NCBI RefSeq assembly: GCF_963259705.1
Contig: NC_081852.1
Span: 62,365,859-62,429,858 of the forward strand
Direction: 5' to 3'
DNA from: Myotis daubentonii
Lineage: Eukaryota; Chordata; Mammalia; Chiroptera; Vespertilionidae
DNA: 64,000 nucleotides
Part shown: in pieces, positions 45,851 through 57,220 of the stretch
Layout of the letters: every line of letters begins with the position of its first letter
Position numbering within the stretch: position 1 is the first letter of the stretch
Position numbers and translations under genes: made by a program
The notes under the pieces: model-generated
Seen by the model: the letters and a program-made list of their open reading frames with translations, nothing else
Databases searched by the model: none
Told to the model about the DNA's origin: nothing

Positions 45851-46239
45851 AAGATTTTTTGCATATAAATTTGCATTCTGTTTTGAATAACGTAACTACT
45901 ATAGTTATTTATGTGTCAGCTTGTCGGGTGCAGGATGCCCAGACAGCTGGTGAGCATTATTTCTGGGTGTGTCTGTGATGGCGTCTGGAAGGTATTAGCA
46001 GTTGAGTCAGTTGCCTGAGTAAAGAAGATCGCCCTCCCCAGTGAAGGGTGGGCATCATCCCATGGGTTGAGGGCTTGACTAGAACAGGGAGGTGGAAGGA
46101 CACGTGCTGTCTTTGCTTGAGCTGGGCCATCATGTTCTCTTGCCCCGAGTGTCAGTGCTCCTGCTTCTTGGGCCTTGAGGCTCTGACTAGAACTTTCACT
46201 CTGCCCGCTGCTTCGCAGGTCTTTGGACTCAGACTGAAT

Positions 46240-46850
46240 TAGTTGACTCCTGAATAGTACGAGTTTGAACTTATATGTGGGTTGTTTTCTCTTTTATTTT
46301 TTTACTTGTTTTACTTTTTCCTCTCTTTTTAAAATGTTATTTTATTGTTGACAGTATTACAGATGTCTCCTATTTCCTCCCTTTCTGCCCCGCTCCACGC
46401 CAGGCCTTCCCCACGTTATTGTCTGTGTTCGTAGATTGTGCACATATGCATATATGTTCGTTGTTTACTCTCTTCCTGTCTCCTCCCCCTCAACCTACCA
46501 CCACTCCTACCCCCCAAGGCCTGTTATTCCAGATTGTTTTCAAGAAATACTGCAAATGTATTTTTTTCTTCCTTATGGTTTTCTTGATAACATTTTCTTT
46601 TCTTTAGCTTAATTTATTGTAAGAATACAACATATAGTACATATAACACACAAAATATGTGTTTTAATTGATTGTAAGAATACAACATACAGTATATATA
46701 ACACAAAATATGTGTTAATTGACTATTTTTTCAGTGAGACTTCGGTCAACAGTGGTTTTGCAAGAGGCAAAGTTACACATAGATTTTTGATTGCACGGGG
46801 GAAGGGGGGTCGGCACCTGTAACCCCTGAGTTGTTCAAGAGTGGAGTGTA
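46240..46850 (+). mobile_element. Tigger (MER2-like) element, split by L1 3' end
   Basis: The left end is agttgactcctgaatag...gaacttatatgtgg. The right part is ttccttatggttttcttgataac, ttattgtaagaatacaaca, and a degenerate terminal repeat ending ttgttcaagagtggag. Part of the right section (attgtaagaatacaacata...) is duplicated in tandem at 46618-46700. It sits inside the MaLR-like LTR and contains the L1 fragment listed next. Confidence 0.7.
46285..46535 (-). mobile_element. L1 3'-untranslated fragment
   Basis: The plus strand is C/T-rich and carries ttgttgacagtattacagatg and tgcacatatgcatatatgttcg. These correspond to the complement of a bat L1 3' UTR (compare 51715-51840 in the long L1). 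It interrupts the Tigger. Confidence 0.65.
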
Positions 46851-46944
46851 CATCACCAGCTTCCCCGGGTCTCTAACTTACAGACGCAGATCATGGGACT
46901 TCTCAGCCTCCATAAACAGACGGGTCATCTTCTACAATAAATTG

Positions 46945-47698
46945 CCGGGGTCCAACCCCAGTGGGTCCAGGGGTCCCCAAAGGTGTGGACGGAGTCGGCG
47001 AAGAAGGAACGATACAGAGATAGCGTTCAGTTGATCATCATAGCCGGGTTCGCTTGTCAGGGTCTCCAGCCAGGTTCTGTACAGGTACTCCAGTCAGGTT
47101 CAGTGTCCAGGTTCCAGTCAGGTTCTCCTGCCAATCTCTGTAGTCAGGTTCAGTCCAGGATCCCTTGCCATGTTCTCCCGCTAGGCTCTGTCTCTAGGCT
47201 CCGAGGCCAGTCCCTCTCCAGGATCCTCCGGCATGCTCTCTCCAGCGAAGTTCTTCTGTCTCTAGGCTCCGTGTAGGTTCTGTCTTCTTCACTTGATCTT
47301 AGCCAAAAGGCTGAGAAGCGATGGTTCTGTCTTCTTGATTCTGTTCTAAGTTCTGTCTGTTTCTGTCTTGTTACAACTGTATTTATACCAGTTGATTCAA
47401 TCCTATCAATCTCTATTACAAAGGTTAGGGCGTTTCTTATCTCCATTCCAGGGAGAAAAGATTATGTAGTTTAAGCATGATTGTTCGTAGTTAAAGGGAT
47501 TAATTACCCGCCTGGCACTTAGTTGAGGGGTTTTATTCCCTCCCTAACTTCAGGGGAAAATCCCTACCTGGGGATTCAACCTTTCTCGGAGAGGTGACTT
47601 TGGTTAAAACACAGCGCCAAGAAGGTGAGCAAACATATTAAGAACCGTATGCCATATATGCCAGGTCCCTTGAAACAGCAAGGATGGACCGGCTCCCG
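46945..47698 (-). mobile_element. solo LTR of an endogenous retrovirus (class II-like)
   Basis: The outer ends are tgccggggtcc and gctcccggca, so both show the TG...CA of an LTR. A 6-bp duplication, ataaat, flanks the element, which fits class II (beta-like) retroviruses. A TATA-like word on the minus strand (complement of tatttata at 47380-47387) makes minus the likely sense. There is no internal viral gene, so it is a solo LTR left by recombination. The leader side has degenerate caggttc-type repeats (47060-47160) and carries the U2 insert. Confidence 0.8.
47290..47322 (-). pseudogene. U2 snRNA 5'-end micro-retrocopy (33 nt)
   Basis: Read on the minus strand, it is exactly nucleotides 1-33 of U2 snRNA with one difference (A for G at position 11), starting atcgcttctcagcc. 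It is bounded by perfect 14-bp direct repeats, ggttctgtcttctt, at 47276-47289 and 47323-47336. That is the mark of a retrotransposed RNA fragment cut short at its 3' end and lacking an A tail. It lies just downstream of the LTR TATA-like word and in the same sense. Confidence 0.9.
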
Positions 47699-47717
47699 GC
47701 AATAAATGTCATATAAA

Positions 47718-48313
47718 CAGGGTGTACCAAAAGCGTAAACACACTTTGAGTGATTATGGAGTCAGTGTTTATTATACATACAGTTCATTTTCAAAATTTA
47801 AAAGAATCTACAGAAATGAACAATTTTTTGTCAGTGCATGTTTCCAAACTGATGGCTGTTCTGTCCAGGCCCTGCTGGTAACGTGAAGCAGTGGAATCCC
47901 AAACATCGAGGATCATTGCACTTGGTATCTGTGTGCCCTCGTGCATCCACTGTGGCCCGTTTTGTACCATAGACTTTATCTTTTATGTATCCCCATAAAA
48001 AAGGCTAGTGGATAAATTTTCTTTGTTCAAAGCTTAGTCTGGCTTCATCCATTACTTCAAATTAGTTAAACCTGAAAAGGAGTGAAAATTAAGTGAGTTA
48101 TCAGCTGTTAAAGTGCGTATATATCTTTTTTGGAGATACCCTTATATACACACTTTGAATAATTATAAAATCAGTGTTTGTACTTCAACTGTGTTTTAAA
48201 ACTTCCAGCAACATTTTAGGATGAATTTCCTTTGTTCAAAGTTTAGTCTGGCTGAGAAGAAAGAAATGTCAATTGAGCTATAAAGTGTGTATACATGTTT
48301 TTGGGACACCCAG
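47718..48313 (+). mobile_element. mariner-type MITE pair
   Basis: The left end cagggtgtaccaaaagcg...acacactttgagtgattat and the right end cataaagtgtgtatacatg..tttgggacacccag are inverted repeats of the mariner type. An internal copy of the end lies near 48110-48160 (aaagtgcgtatatatc, then atacacactttgaataatt), and the word ttgttcaaag.ttagtctgg occurs at 48025 and 48233. So two related copies are fused in tandem. There is no transposase frame. Confidence 0.78.
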
Positions 48314-48365
48314 TATCTATTTCTGTTTCTGTCTCTACCCACCCTCTATATGTAAATCTGTTTCT

Positions 48366-48486
48366 ATATCTCTTTCTCTATCTCTGTCTATCTCAATCTC
48401 TGTCTCTATCTCTGTCTCTATCTCTATCTCTATCTCTATCTCTATCTCTATCTCTATCTCTATCTCTATCTCTATCTCTATCTATC
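48366..48486 (+). repeat. (TCTCTA)n hexamer array
   Basis: About eighteen near-perfect hexamers at the 3' end of the MaLR-like LTR, preceded by imperfect units from 48320. They grew from the short 'tctatatctc' tract normally present there. Confidence 0.95.
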
Positions 48487-48934
48487 CTATTCATCCTGTT
48501 TCTCTGAAGAACCTGACTAATAAAGGCAGATTCCGTTTTCTCACTTCAGGAAAGATGCTCTTTTCCTAGTCTCTTTTGAATATATTTTTCTGCTCCTTTT
48601 TACATGTTTTTGGTTTCAGAACACTGGTTATTTGTAAATTGATCTCTGCCATCTCATCTCTACATCTGTCGTCATACCTCTTATCTCTTAGCCTTGGTTC
48701 TGTTTGCATTCTGTTCGACTTTCTCAAATCTCTCTCCACGTCTCAGTTTTCCAAAAAGCCAGCTCTTCTTCCTATTGTCTGTAATGGGATTTATATTGCC
48801 TGCAGTTTCTTTCCTCAGTTTTCCAGCTCCCTTTTCATATTATTCTTACGTTTTATCATCTCAATGTTGCTCATGAGTTTCATGGGGATTCCGTTTTAGT
48901 TCATGTCCTTGAGAATGTTTGTATTTCTGGTGCT

Positions 48935-49760
48935 ATCATTTAAGCAGAGACCTAAAGGCAAAAAAGGCATGCATCAAGGGAAAGGTGGGGAGTTTAGAAG
49001 ACCGTTCAATGCTGAGAGCATAAGGCACAAGGTGGAAGAAAGCTCAGAGCATATATGGGTCATATGGGTAGAAGGATGGTTACTTATATAACTAGAAAAT
49101 GGTGAATGGAAGAAAGAGTGGCATAACTTGAGGCTTGAGAAGTAAGTAGGGGACAGATCGTGTGGGGATTTATATGTTAAGGAGTTATGTTTTGCTATAA
49201 GTTCAGTAGCAAACCATTGAATGGTTTTAAGCAATAGACATGGCCTATTGGACATTGTTAAGAATTCATGCTGGAGAAATTGAGGATGGATTGGAGAAGA
49301 AAGTGAAAGAGTGATGGTATCTGTTGGGATGCAGACATGGGTGAGGAATTATGGTGGTGTGGACTAGAGTGATGGCAGAGGAACTAGAGACTAGCGGATG
49401 GATTTGAAAATATTTCAATAGGGCTCAATAATGGATTAATATGGGACTAAAGGATGGCAGTAGGTGTGAGAAGAAATGTAGAAATAGATTTTAGAAGAAG
49501 TTGAAAAGAAGCAGGAAGACTCAGTCTTGTGAAGAGTAGACCAGGGGGAATATTTGAATGGAAGAGCAGCCGTGAGCACTGTCTGGGGAAGAGTAATACT
49601 AGGAAGTCAACAATGTTCAGGATGGAAGACGATGAAGGAAGAAGATCAGCCAAGCTCTACATTGGAAAGGCAGCAGTGAGGACTTCGGGGAAGGGATGAA
49701 TAGAATGGACTCAGAAGAAAGTGTTTTGGGACTAGCACTAAATCAGACGTGGGCAGTGGC
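48935..49760 (+). mobile_element. ancient interspersed repeat, family not named
   Basis: Phrases such as agcagagacctaaagg, ggggacagatcgtgtgggg, cattgaatggttttaagcaa and gtgtggactagagtgatggcag occur in the same order in a widespread ancient mammalian repeat. I recognise the pattern but cannot name the family with certainty. Many substitutions show great age. Confidence 0.5.
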
Positions 49761-51047
49761 ACAGAAAACAGTCAGTGGTGTGACGATGACAATTGGAGAA
49801 ACTAAGAAAGAAGAAACAGGAAGATGAAAAGGCGGGGTGGCAGAATGCATGACCTGCTTAGTTAAAAAAATTTCCCAGTTGTTTTGAAAGCAAACAGTGA
49901 GCATTAACACCAATAGTGTGCATCGTCTACCAAAGTTAAATGATGAATTTTTAACTTTTATTATGCAAAGCATTAAATGCACAAAAAGGCTGCTGCAGAG
50001 TTTCTCCTTAAAATGCTTGAGTACTGCACAATCCTCCATTCCACAGGTTCTCTGTTCCTCCATCTCTTCCCACCCACCACACAAAAAAGGGGAGTTAATC
50101 TCATCTTCAATCTTACACAAAAGGGAAATAGTCCAGTGTTTATGGGTTAAATTTACTGGAAAAGTATACAAAGTACTGGCTAAATATCCCATCTTACATC
50201 TAAGTGCCTAAAGAGTCAATTAACATGTTGTCTAAGTCTTTTTAAGTTAAAAGTTTGTTTCCTTTATCTCCATTGCTTGGTCAAATTCAAGCAGTGACTG
50301 TTCAGGTACAGGGAGATAATTAAGTCACCATCACACCTGCAAAACCAGGTTATGAAGTCTTTGACCTTGGCTTTAGCTACATAGAGTATCCTGTGCATTC
50401 CTCATGGTAGGTTGCTATCCCAGGCTGATTCTGGGAGGGAAACTACCCCAGAGTCCCCACAGGTCCCTCTTGTTCCCGAGCCCCCCTTCAGATTATGACA
50501 AAGGTCCCTGCCCTCACTTTCTCCAAGTCCCTTTTCAGGACACTGCTCCCTCTCTTCCCGCTCCACCTGCTGTGGGTGTTTGGGGCCTTCCTTTCTTCCT
50601 GGGCCAGCTCTTGCCAGGGATATGGACTAGTCCTGCCCCTTTCTGTGCCCTCGCTTTTAGAAGTCCTGCCTGTACCGCTCCCACCTACACAGAAGTGAGG
50701 CACTCCTGAGGACAGTGCACTGCGGACCCTAGGGTAACAGCCACACATCCCACAGTTCCTGGGCGACTCTGGTTTTTAATATTGGTCACTGTCTGTTGAC
50801 TGAAAGAGTCTTACAGGTGTTTGGAAGTATATCCTGACACTCGTCCCTCTGTCTCTTGATTTCACACCATGGTTAGAAAAAGTGAGCCTGAGCCTCTTGG
50901 TGATGTGGACTGAGGAGTTTGCAAAGACATGTGCTGCTCTGATACGGGTGTGTTGCATTGATGACTCAAGTCCCACAGGAGGAATTGCTGTCAGTGATAG
51001 GATTTTCGGAAATAGTGAAGAATTCATGATAAAGTGCCCGATGAAAC
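49761..51047. other. unassigned sequence
   Basis: No gene or repeat is recognised with confidence. A C/T-rich part lies at 50450-50690. Frames here have no recognisable domain. Confidence 0.35.
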
Positions 51048-51063
51048 AAGATACAGTCTTCCC

Positions 51064-51069
51064 ATGCTC

Positions 51070-51120
<51 letters not shown>

Positions 51121-51170
51121 GGCCCCTGCGCAAGGATGACACGCAAATTCGTGAAGCGTTCCATATTTTT
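51064..51170 (+). pseudogene. U6 snRNA retrocopy (nearly perfect)
   Basis: The 107 bases match U6 spliceosomal RNA along its whole length, including the acagaga box region and the gcgcaaggatgacacgcaa stretch. The only difference seen is the first base (a for g). A tail of about ten A follows the terminal T run. A perfect 16-bp duplication, aagatacagtcttccc, flanks the copy (51048-51063 and 51181-51196). This shows L1-mediated retrotransposition. No TATA-like or PSE-like promoter lies upstream, so it is probably silent despite its intact sequence. Confidence 0.95.
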
Positions 51171-51569
51171 TTAAAAAAAAAAGATACAGTCTTCCCTCAA
51201 TGTACCTCATTGTTGCATTCCTGGAAATTTCAGTGTATGTGAAAACCGTGCAAAAAATATTTTGTGCTTATATATTGAACAGAGGTAGGTCCTAGGACTG
51301 AATAATCATAAACAAGATGTTCACTTACCTGAACATGCAATGGGACATTAGAAGTCAGACTGAAGGTAGGAAAATGCTTTGTCATGAGGGACCGTCCCAT
51401 CCTTTCCAGGACCTCTTAACCAAATACTTCCTAGTGGTGCCCATCAATCACCAAAACAACCAAAAAACACCCCTGCAAGTTTCCAAAATGCCCCCTAGGG
51501 GGTGGTACAACCACCTGGAGAGCTACTAACTAAACGCAGTCTTTCTTTAGGATTTCCTTAAAACCACAG

Positions 51570-51660
51570 GATAGATGAGCATCAAATGAGTTAATACTTA
51601 CAAAGACTGTGCCACAGTGCTTGGCATGTTGTAAGCTCAGTACATGCATTTGTTACATAA
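51570..51660 (+). mobile_element. MIR SINE 3' fragment
   Basis: atgagttaatacttacaaag, gtgccacagtgcttggcatg and ttgtaagctcagtacatgcatttgtta match the MIR 3' end. Confidence 0.7.
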
Positions 51661-51974
51661 ATAAAAATATAGATGGTGACAATCAAAATATGCCCAAGTT
51701 TTTTTTTTTATTGCTTAAAGTATTACAAAGGGTATTACATATGTGTCCATTTTATCCCCCCGCACTAGACAGTCCCCTAGCCTCCCCTATCCCCCAGTGT
51801 CTTATGTCCATTGGTTATGCTTATATGCATGCATACAAATCCTTTAGTTGATCTCTTACCCCCCTACCTCCTGCCCCCCAACCCTCCCCTGCCTTCCCGC
51901 TGCAGTTTGACAATCTGTTTGAGGCTGCTCTGCCTCTGTATCTATTATTGTTCAAAAGTTTATAATGGTCTCTA

Positions 51975-54900
51975 TTATCCATGAATGAGTGAGATCATGT
52001 GGTATTTTTCCTTCATTGACTGGCTTATTTCACTTAGCATAATGCTCTCCAGTTCCATCCATGACGTTGCAAATGGTAAGAGTTCCTTCCTTTTTAGAGC
52101 AGCATAGTATTCCATCATGTAGATGTACCACAGTTTTCTAATCCACTTATCTGCTGATGGGCACTTAGGCTGTTTCCAAATCTTAGCTATGGTGAATTGT
52201 GCTGCTATGAACATAGGGGTGCATATATCCTTTCTGATTGGTGTTTCTGGTTTCTTGGGATATATTCCTAGAAGTGGGATCACAGGGTCAAATGGGAGTT
52301 CCATTTTCAGTTTTTTAAGGAAACTCCATACTGTCTTCCATAGTGGCTGCACCAGTCTGCATTCCCACCAGCAGTGCACAAGTGTTCCTTTTTCTCCACA
52401 TCCTCTCCAGCACTTGTCGTTTGTTGATTTGTTGATGATAGCCAGTCTGACAGGTGTGAGATGGTACCTCATTGTTGTTTTGATTTGCATCTCTCGGATG
52501 ATTAGTGACTTTGAGCATGTTTTCATATGTCTCATGGCTTTCTGAATGTCCTCTTTTGAAAGGTGTCTATTTAGGTCCTTTGCCCATTTTTTGATTGGAT
52601 TGTTTATCTTCCTTTTGTTAAGTTGTATGAGTTCCCTATAAATTTTGGAGATTAGGCCCTTATCAGATATGACATTGGCAAATATGTTTTCCCACACAGT
52701 GGGTTTTCTCGTTGTTTTGTTGATGGTTTCTTTTGCTGTGCAGAAGCTTTTTATTTTGATGTAGTCCCATTTGTTCATTTTTTTCTTTAGTTTCAAGTGC
52801 CCTAGGAGCTGTATCAGTGAAGAAATTGCTTCGGCATATGTCTGAGATTTTGTTGCCTTTGGATTCTTCTAGAATTTTTATGGTTTCCTGTCGTACATTT
52901 AAGTCCTTTATCCATTTTGAGTTTATTTTTGTGTATGGTGTAAGTTGGTGGTCTAGTTTCATTTTCTTGCATATATCTGTCCAATTTTCCCAACACCATT
53001 TATTGAAGAGACTATCTTGGCTCTATTGTATATTCTTGCCTCCTTTGTCAAATATTAATTGAGCATATTGGTTCGGGCCGATTTCTGGGCTCTCTATTCT
53101 ATTCCATTGATCTATATGCCTATTCTTGTGCCAGTACCAGGCAGTTTTGAGAATAGTGGCTTTGTAATACAACTTGATATCTGGTATTGAGATCCCACCT
53201 ACTTTGTTCTTTTTCAGGATTGCTGCAGCTATTCGGGGTCTTTTTTTTATTCCAGATGAATTTTTGGAGAGTTCGTTCTAGATCTGTGAAGTATGCCGTT
53301 GGTATTTTAATGGGAAGTGCGTTGAATTTATAGATTGCTTTGGGTAGTATGGACATTTTAATGATGTTGATTCTACCAATCCATGAACACGGTATGTTCT
53401 TCCATCTGTTTATGTCTTCCTCTATATCTTTTTTCAACTTCCTGTAGTTTTCTGAGTAGAGGTCTTTTACCTCTTTAGTTAAGTTTATTCCTAGGTAGTT
53501 TAATTTTTTTGGTGCGATGGTAAACGGGATTGTTTTTATAATCTCTCTTTCTGAAAGTTCACTATTGGTGTATAGAAATGCCTCAGATTTCTTGGGGTTA
53601 ATTTTGTATCCTGCTACATTGCCAAATTCATGTATTAAGTCTAGTAGCTTTTTGGTGGAGTCTCTAGGGTTTTGTATGTATAATATCATGTCGTCTGCAA
53701 ATAAGGACAGTTTTACTTCCTCTTTTCCAATTTGGATGCCTTTTATTTCTTCTTGCCGAATTGCAATGGCTAACACTTCCAGTACTATGTTGAACAGGAG
53801 TGGAGAGAGTGGGCATCCCTGTCTTGTTCCTGTTCTTAGGGGAAATGGTGTTAGTTTTTGTCCATTGAGTATGATGTTGGCTGTGGGCCTGTCATATATG
53901 GCTTTTATTATGTTGAGGTATGATCCTTCTACTCCCACCTTGCTGAGAGTTTTTATCAAAAATGGGTGTTGAATTTTGTCAGATGCTTTTTCTGCATCAA
54001 TTGATATGACCATGTGGTTTTTTTCTTTCAATTTGTTTATGTGATGTATCACGTTTATTGATTTGCGGATATTGTACCATCCTTGCATCCCTGGGATAAA
54101 TCCTACTTGGTCATGATGTATGATCTTTCTGATGTACTGCTGGATCCGATTTGCTAAGATTTTGTTGAGGATTTTGGCATCTATGTTCATGAGGAATATT
54201 GGCCTGTAATTCTCTTTCATTGTGTTGTCTTTACCTGGTTTTGGTATTAGGGTGATGTTGGCTTCATAGAATGAGCTTGGAAGTGTTCCTTCCTCTTGAA
54301 TTTTTTGTAGTAGTCTGAGGAGGATGGGTTTTAGTTCTTCCTTGAATGTTTGGTAAAACTCCCCTGTGAAGCCGTCTGGTCCTGGGCTTTTGTTTGATGG
54401 AAGCTTTTTGATGACTGCTTCAATTTCTTCCATAGTTATTGGCCTGTTGAGATTTTTAGATTCTTCCTGATTGAGTTTTGGAATGTTGTATTTTTCTAGG
54501 AATTTGTCCATTTCCTCCATGTTGTCTAGTTTGTTGGAGTAGAGCTGTCCATAGTATTTTTTAACAATCATTTGTATTTCTGTGAGGTCTGTTGTTATTT
54601 CGCCTCTATCGTTTCTGATTTTGTTTATTTGGGTCCTCTCTCTTTGCTTCTTGGTGAGTCTGGCTAGAGGTTTGTCAATTTTGTTTATCCTTTCAAAGAA
54701 CCAGCTCTTGGTTTCATTGATTTTCTGTATTGTTTTTTTGGTCTCTATGTCATTTATTTCTGCTCTAACCTTTATTATCTCCTTCCTTCTGCTCACTCTG
54801 GGGTTTTCTTGTTGCTGTCTTTCTAATTCTTTGAGTTGTAGAGTTAGATGATTTACTACCATTTTTTCTTGTTTTTTGAGATAGGCCTGGAGAGCTATAA

Positions 54901-55790
54901 ACTTCCCTCTCAGGACTGCTTTCATTGTGTCCCATAGGTTTTGGATTGTTGTGTTTTCATTGTCATTAGTTTCCAGGATGTTTTGAATTTCTTCTTTGAT
55001 TTCATTGGTAACCCAATCAATATTTAATAGCATGCTATTCAGCTTCCAGGTGTTTGAGTATTTTGGTTTGTTTTTATTGTAGTTTATTTCTAATATTATG
55101 CCATCATGGTCTGCGAAGACGCTTTTTATGATTTTAATCTTCTTGAATTTGGGGATACTTTGCTTGTGACCCAATATATGGTCTATTTTTGAATATGTGT
55201 TATGAGCACTTGAGTAGAATGTATATTCCGTGGCATTGGGGTGAAGTGTTCTGAAGATGTCTATTAAGTCCATCTGATCTAGTGAGTCATTTAGGATTGC
55301 TGTATCTTTGCTGATTGTTTGTCTAGAGGACTTATCCAGTGCTGTCAGTGGTGTATTAAAGTCCCCTACTATGATTGTATTGTTGTTGACCTCTCCTTTG
55401 ATATCTTCCAGGAGTTTTTTTATGAATTTGGGTGCTCTTGCATTGGGTGCATATATGTTTACCAGGGTTATATCTTCTTGTTGTATTGATCCCTTTAGTA
55501 TTATGAAGTGGCCTTCCTTATCTCTTGTTATGGCCTTCAGTTTGAGGTCTATTTTGTCCGATATAAGTATTGCTACCCCAGCTTTCTTTTCCTTTCCATT
55601 TGCCTGAAAGATATTTTTCCATCCCTTCACTTTGTCTGTGTGAGTCCCTTCTAATGAGGTGGGTCTCTTGTAGACAGCAGATGTATGGGTCATGTTTTTT
55701 TATCCATTCAGCCACTCGATGTCTTTTGGTTGGAGCATTTAGTCCGTTTACGTTTAAAGTTATTATTGAAAGGTACTTGTTTGTAGCCAT
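51975..55790 (-). pseudogene. L1 ORF2 (endonuclease/reverse transcriptase), frameshifted
   Basis: About 1,272 codons, the usual L1 ORF2 length, starting MATNKYLSIITLNVNGLN at 55790. The apurinic-type endonuclease motifs QETHL, GDFNTPL and SKIDH are visible; the usual SDH reads ADH. The reverse transcriptase has [21 protein letters not shown] and the catalytic FADD. The C-terminal part has the [15 protein letters not shown] region and [11 protein letters not shown] near the end. Frameshifts lie near 55635-55660, in the A-run near 53240, in 52960-53120, and near 52780-52800. FDKI is SDKI next to the catalytic aspartate. Confidence 0.95.
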
Positions 55791-55839
55791 TTCTTTTTTT
55801 GGGTCGCTGTTTTCTTTCTGAGCTTTTTATTTCTTCTTT

Positions 55840-56731
55840 TTACACCAGTCCCTTTAGCATTTCTTGCATTGCTGGCTTGGTGGTGATAAACTCCCTTAGT
55901 CTTTTTTTGTCTGTGAAGCTTCTTATTTCCCCTTCAATTTTGAATGATAGCCTTGCTGGATAGAGTATTCTTGGATTCAGTCCTTTGCTTTGCATCACTT
56001 TGTAAATTTCCGTCCATTCTTTTCTGGCCTGATGTGTTTCTGTTGAGAAGTCATTTGATAATCTAATGGGAGATCCCTTGTATGTAACTTTCTGTCTCTC
56101 TCTTGCAGCTTGTAAGATTCTCTCTTTGTCCTGAACATTTGCCATGGTAATTATGATGTGTCTTGGTGTGGGTCTTTTCGGGTTCACCTTGTTTGGGACT
56201 CTCTGGGCTTGTGTGACTTTTTTCTTCCCCACCTCAGGGAAGTTTTCTGATATTATTTCTTCGAGTAGGTTTTCTAATCCTTGTTCCTCTTTCTGTTGTT
56301 CTGGCACCCCTATTATTCGTATGTTGTTTTTTTTCATGTTGTCCCAAAGCTCCCTTAGGCTCTCCTCCTGTCTTTTAATTTTTTTCTCCAATTGCAGTAC
56401 AGTTTGGGTGTGTTTTGCTTCCTTGTCTTCTAATTCACTAATTCGGTCTTCTGCTTCTCCTAGTCTACTGTTGATACTTTCAATGGTGTTTTTTATTGCA
56501 GCTATATCACTCTTCATTTCTTCTTGGGTCTTACTTAAGTTGTTGATTTTTTCCATCTGTTTCTTCTAGCTTCTTGCATATGTTATTGATTTTTTCCTCC
56601 GTCCAGTTTATGAACTCTAGGACCCTTATTCTGAATTCTTTTTCGGTCATGTTGCATGCCTCTGTATCACTTAGCTGCTTTTCTGGCGAGTCCTCTTTTT
56701 CTTTCCTTTGGGGGTTTCTTTGTCTACCCAT
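55840..56731 (-). pseudogene. L1 ORF1 (RNA-binding protein), frameshifted
   Basis: ORF1 protein binds L1 RNA as a trimer. The likely start is the methionine of MGRQRNPQRKEKE at 56731; an in-frame ATG six codons upstream also exists. A charged N-terminus is followed by a coiled coil (MEKINNLSKTQEEMKSDI..), an RRM-like part with LRIIGVPE-type sequence (IRIIGVPEQQKEE), and the C-terminal domain with ATPRHII-like (TPRHIIITMANVQ) and REFITTKPA. A single-base frameshift at about 56540-56556 separates the first 60 or so codons from the remaining 238. Confidence 0.94.
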
Positions 56732-57220
56732 GTTTGATCTCACTGACATATCTAGACGTTGAGTCGTTCAGTGGCTGCTCCCTTGGTGGCAGTGACTCCT
56801 TGGGCTGTGGTTGCTCTTCGAGCGGTTGCGGTAGCAGCTGCTTCTCAGTTGGAAGCAGCTCCTCTGGTGGGTGCTGTTCACAGCTGTGGTAGCTCTTCTG
56901 GCTGGTAGGGGGAGGTTTCACGTACAGCTGCTGTTCCTCAGTAGAGGGTGTGGTGCTCAGGAGGCTGCTGTTGTTTGGATCTGCTGCGTTGATTTAAAGG
57001 CACAAAATACAACACAACAAGGCACAGTGTACCAGGCACCACTCTGTGTTGTTGCTGGGATTCCAAAATATGCCCAAGTTTTTAAAAATTAAGCCAAATA
57101 TTTATGAGGGCTGAGCCCATGTGACCTGCTAATCTTTTAAAAAATGATATAAAATGTACACAACTTATGATGGGTCATCATTTGCGTAATCTATATATTT
57201 AATCTATATATTTGCTTTTA

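Larger units (their letters stand above)
45917..48526 (+). mobile_element. ancient MaLR-like LTR, multiply interrupted
   Basis: Segments in order: tgtcagcttgtcgggtgcagg, attatttctgggtgtgtctgtg, agtaaagaagatcgccctccc and ggactcagactgaatta up to 46240; then ccagcttccccgggtctc and tgggacttctcagcctcc at 46850-46935; then tcctgtttctctgaagaacctgactaata at 48495-48526. These belong to one mammalian LTR. It was split by a Tigger (46240-46850), a solo ERV LTR (46945-47698), a mariner pair (47718-48313) and an expanded hexamer array. Confidence 0.68.
51704..57063 (-). mobile_element. LINE-1 element, nearly complete
   Basis: A minus-strand L1 of about 5.36 kb. Sense order is: a 5' UTR of about 330 bp (57063 to 56732), ORF1, a 49-bp spacer, ORF2, a G-rich 3' UTR (51974-51704) and an A tail. 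A duplication, caaaatatgcccaagtt (longer if the T run is counted), lies at 51684-51703 and 57064-57083. All segments are present, so the copy is full length or only slightly cut at its 5' end. Both frames carry frameshifts, so it cannot encode active proteins. Confidence 0.96.

Noticed and set aside
51064..51170. Functional U6 snRNA gene.
   Set aside because: The A tail, the 16-bp target duplication and the absence of upstream TATA/PSE elements show a retrocopy.
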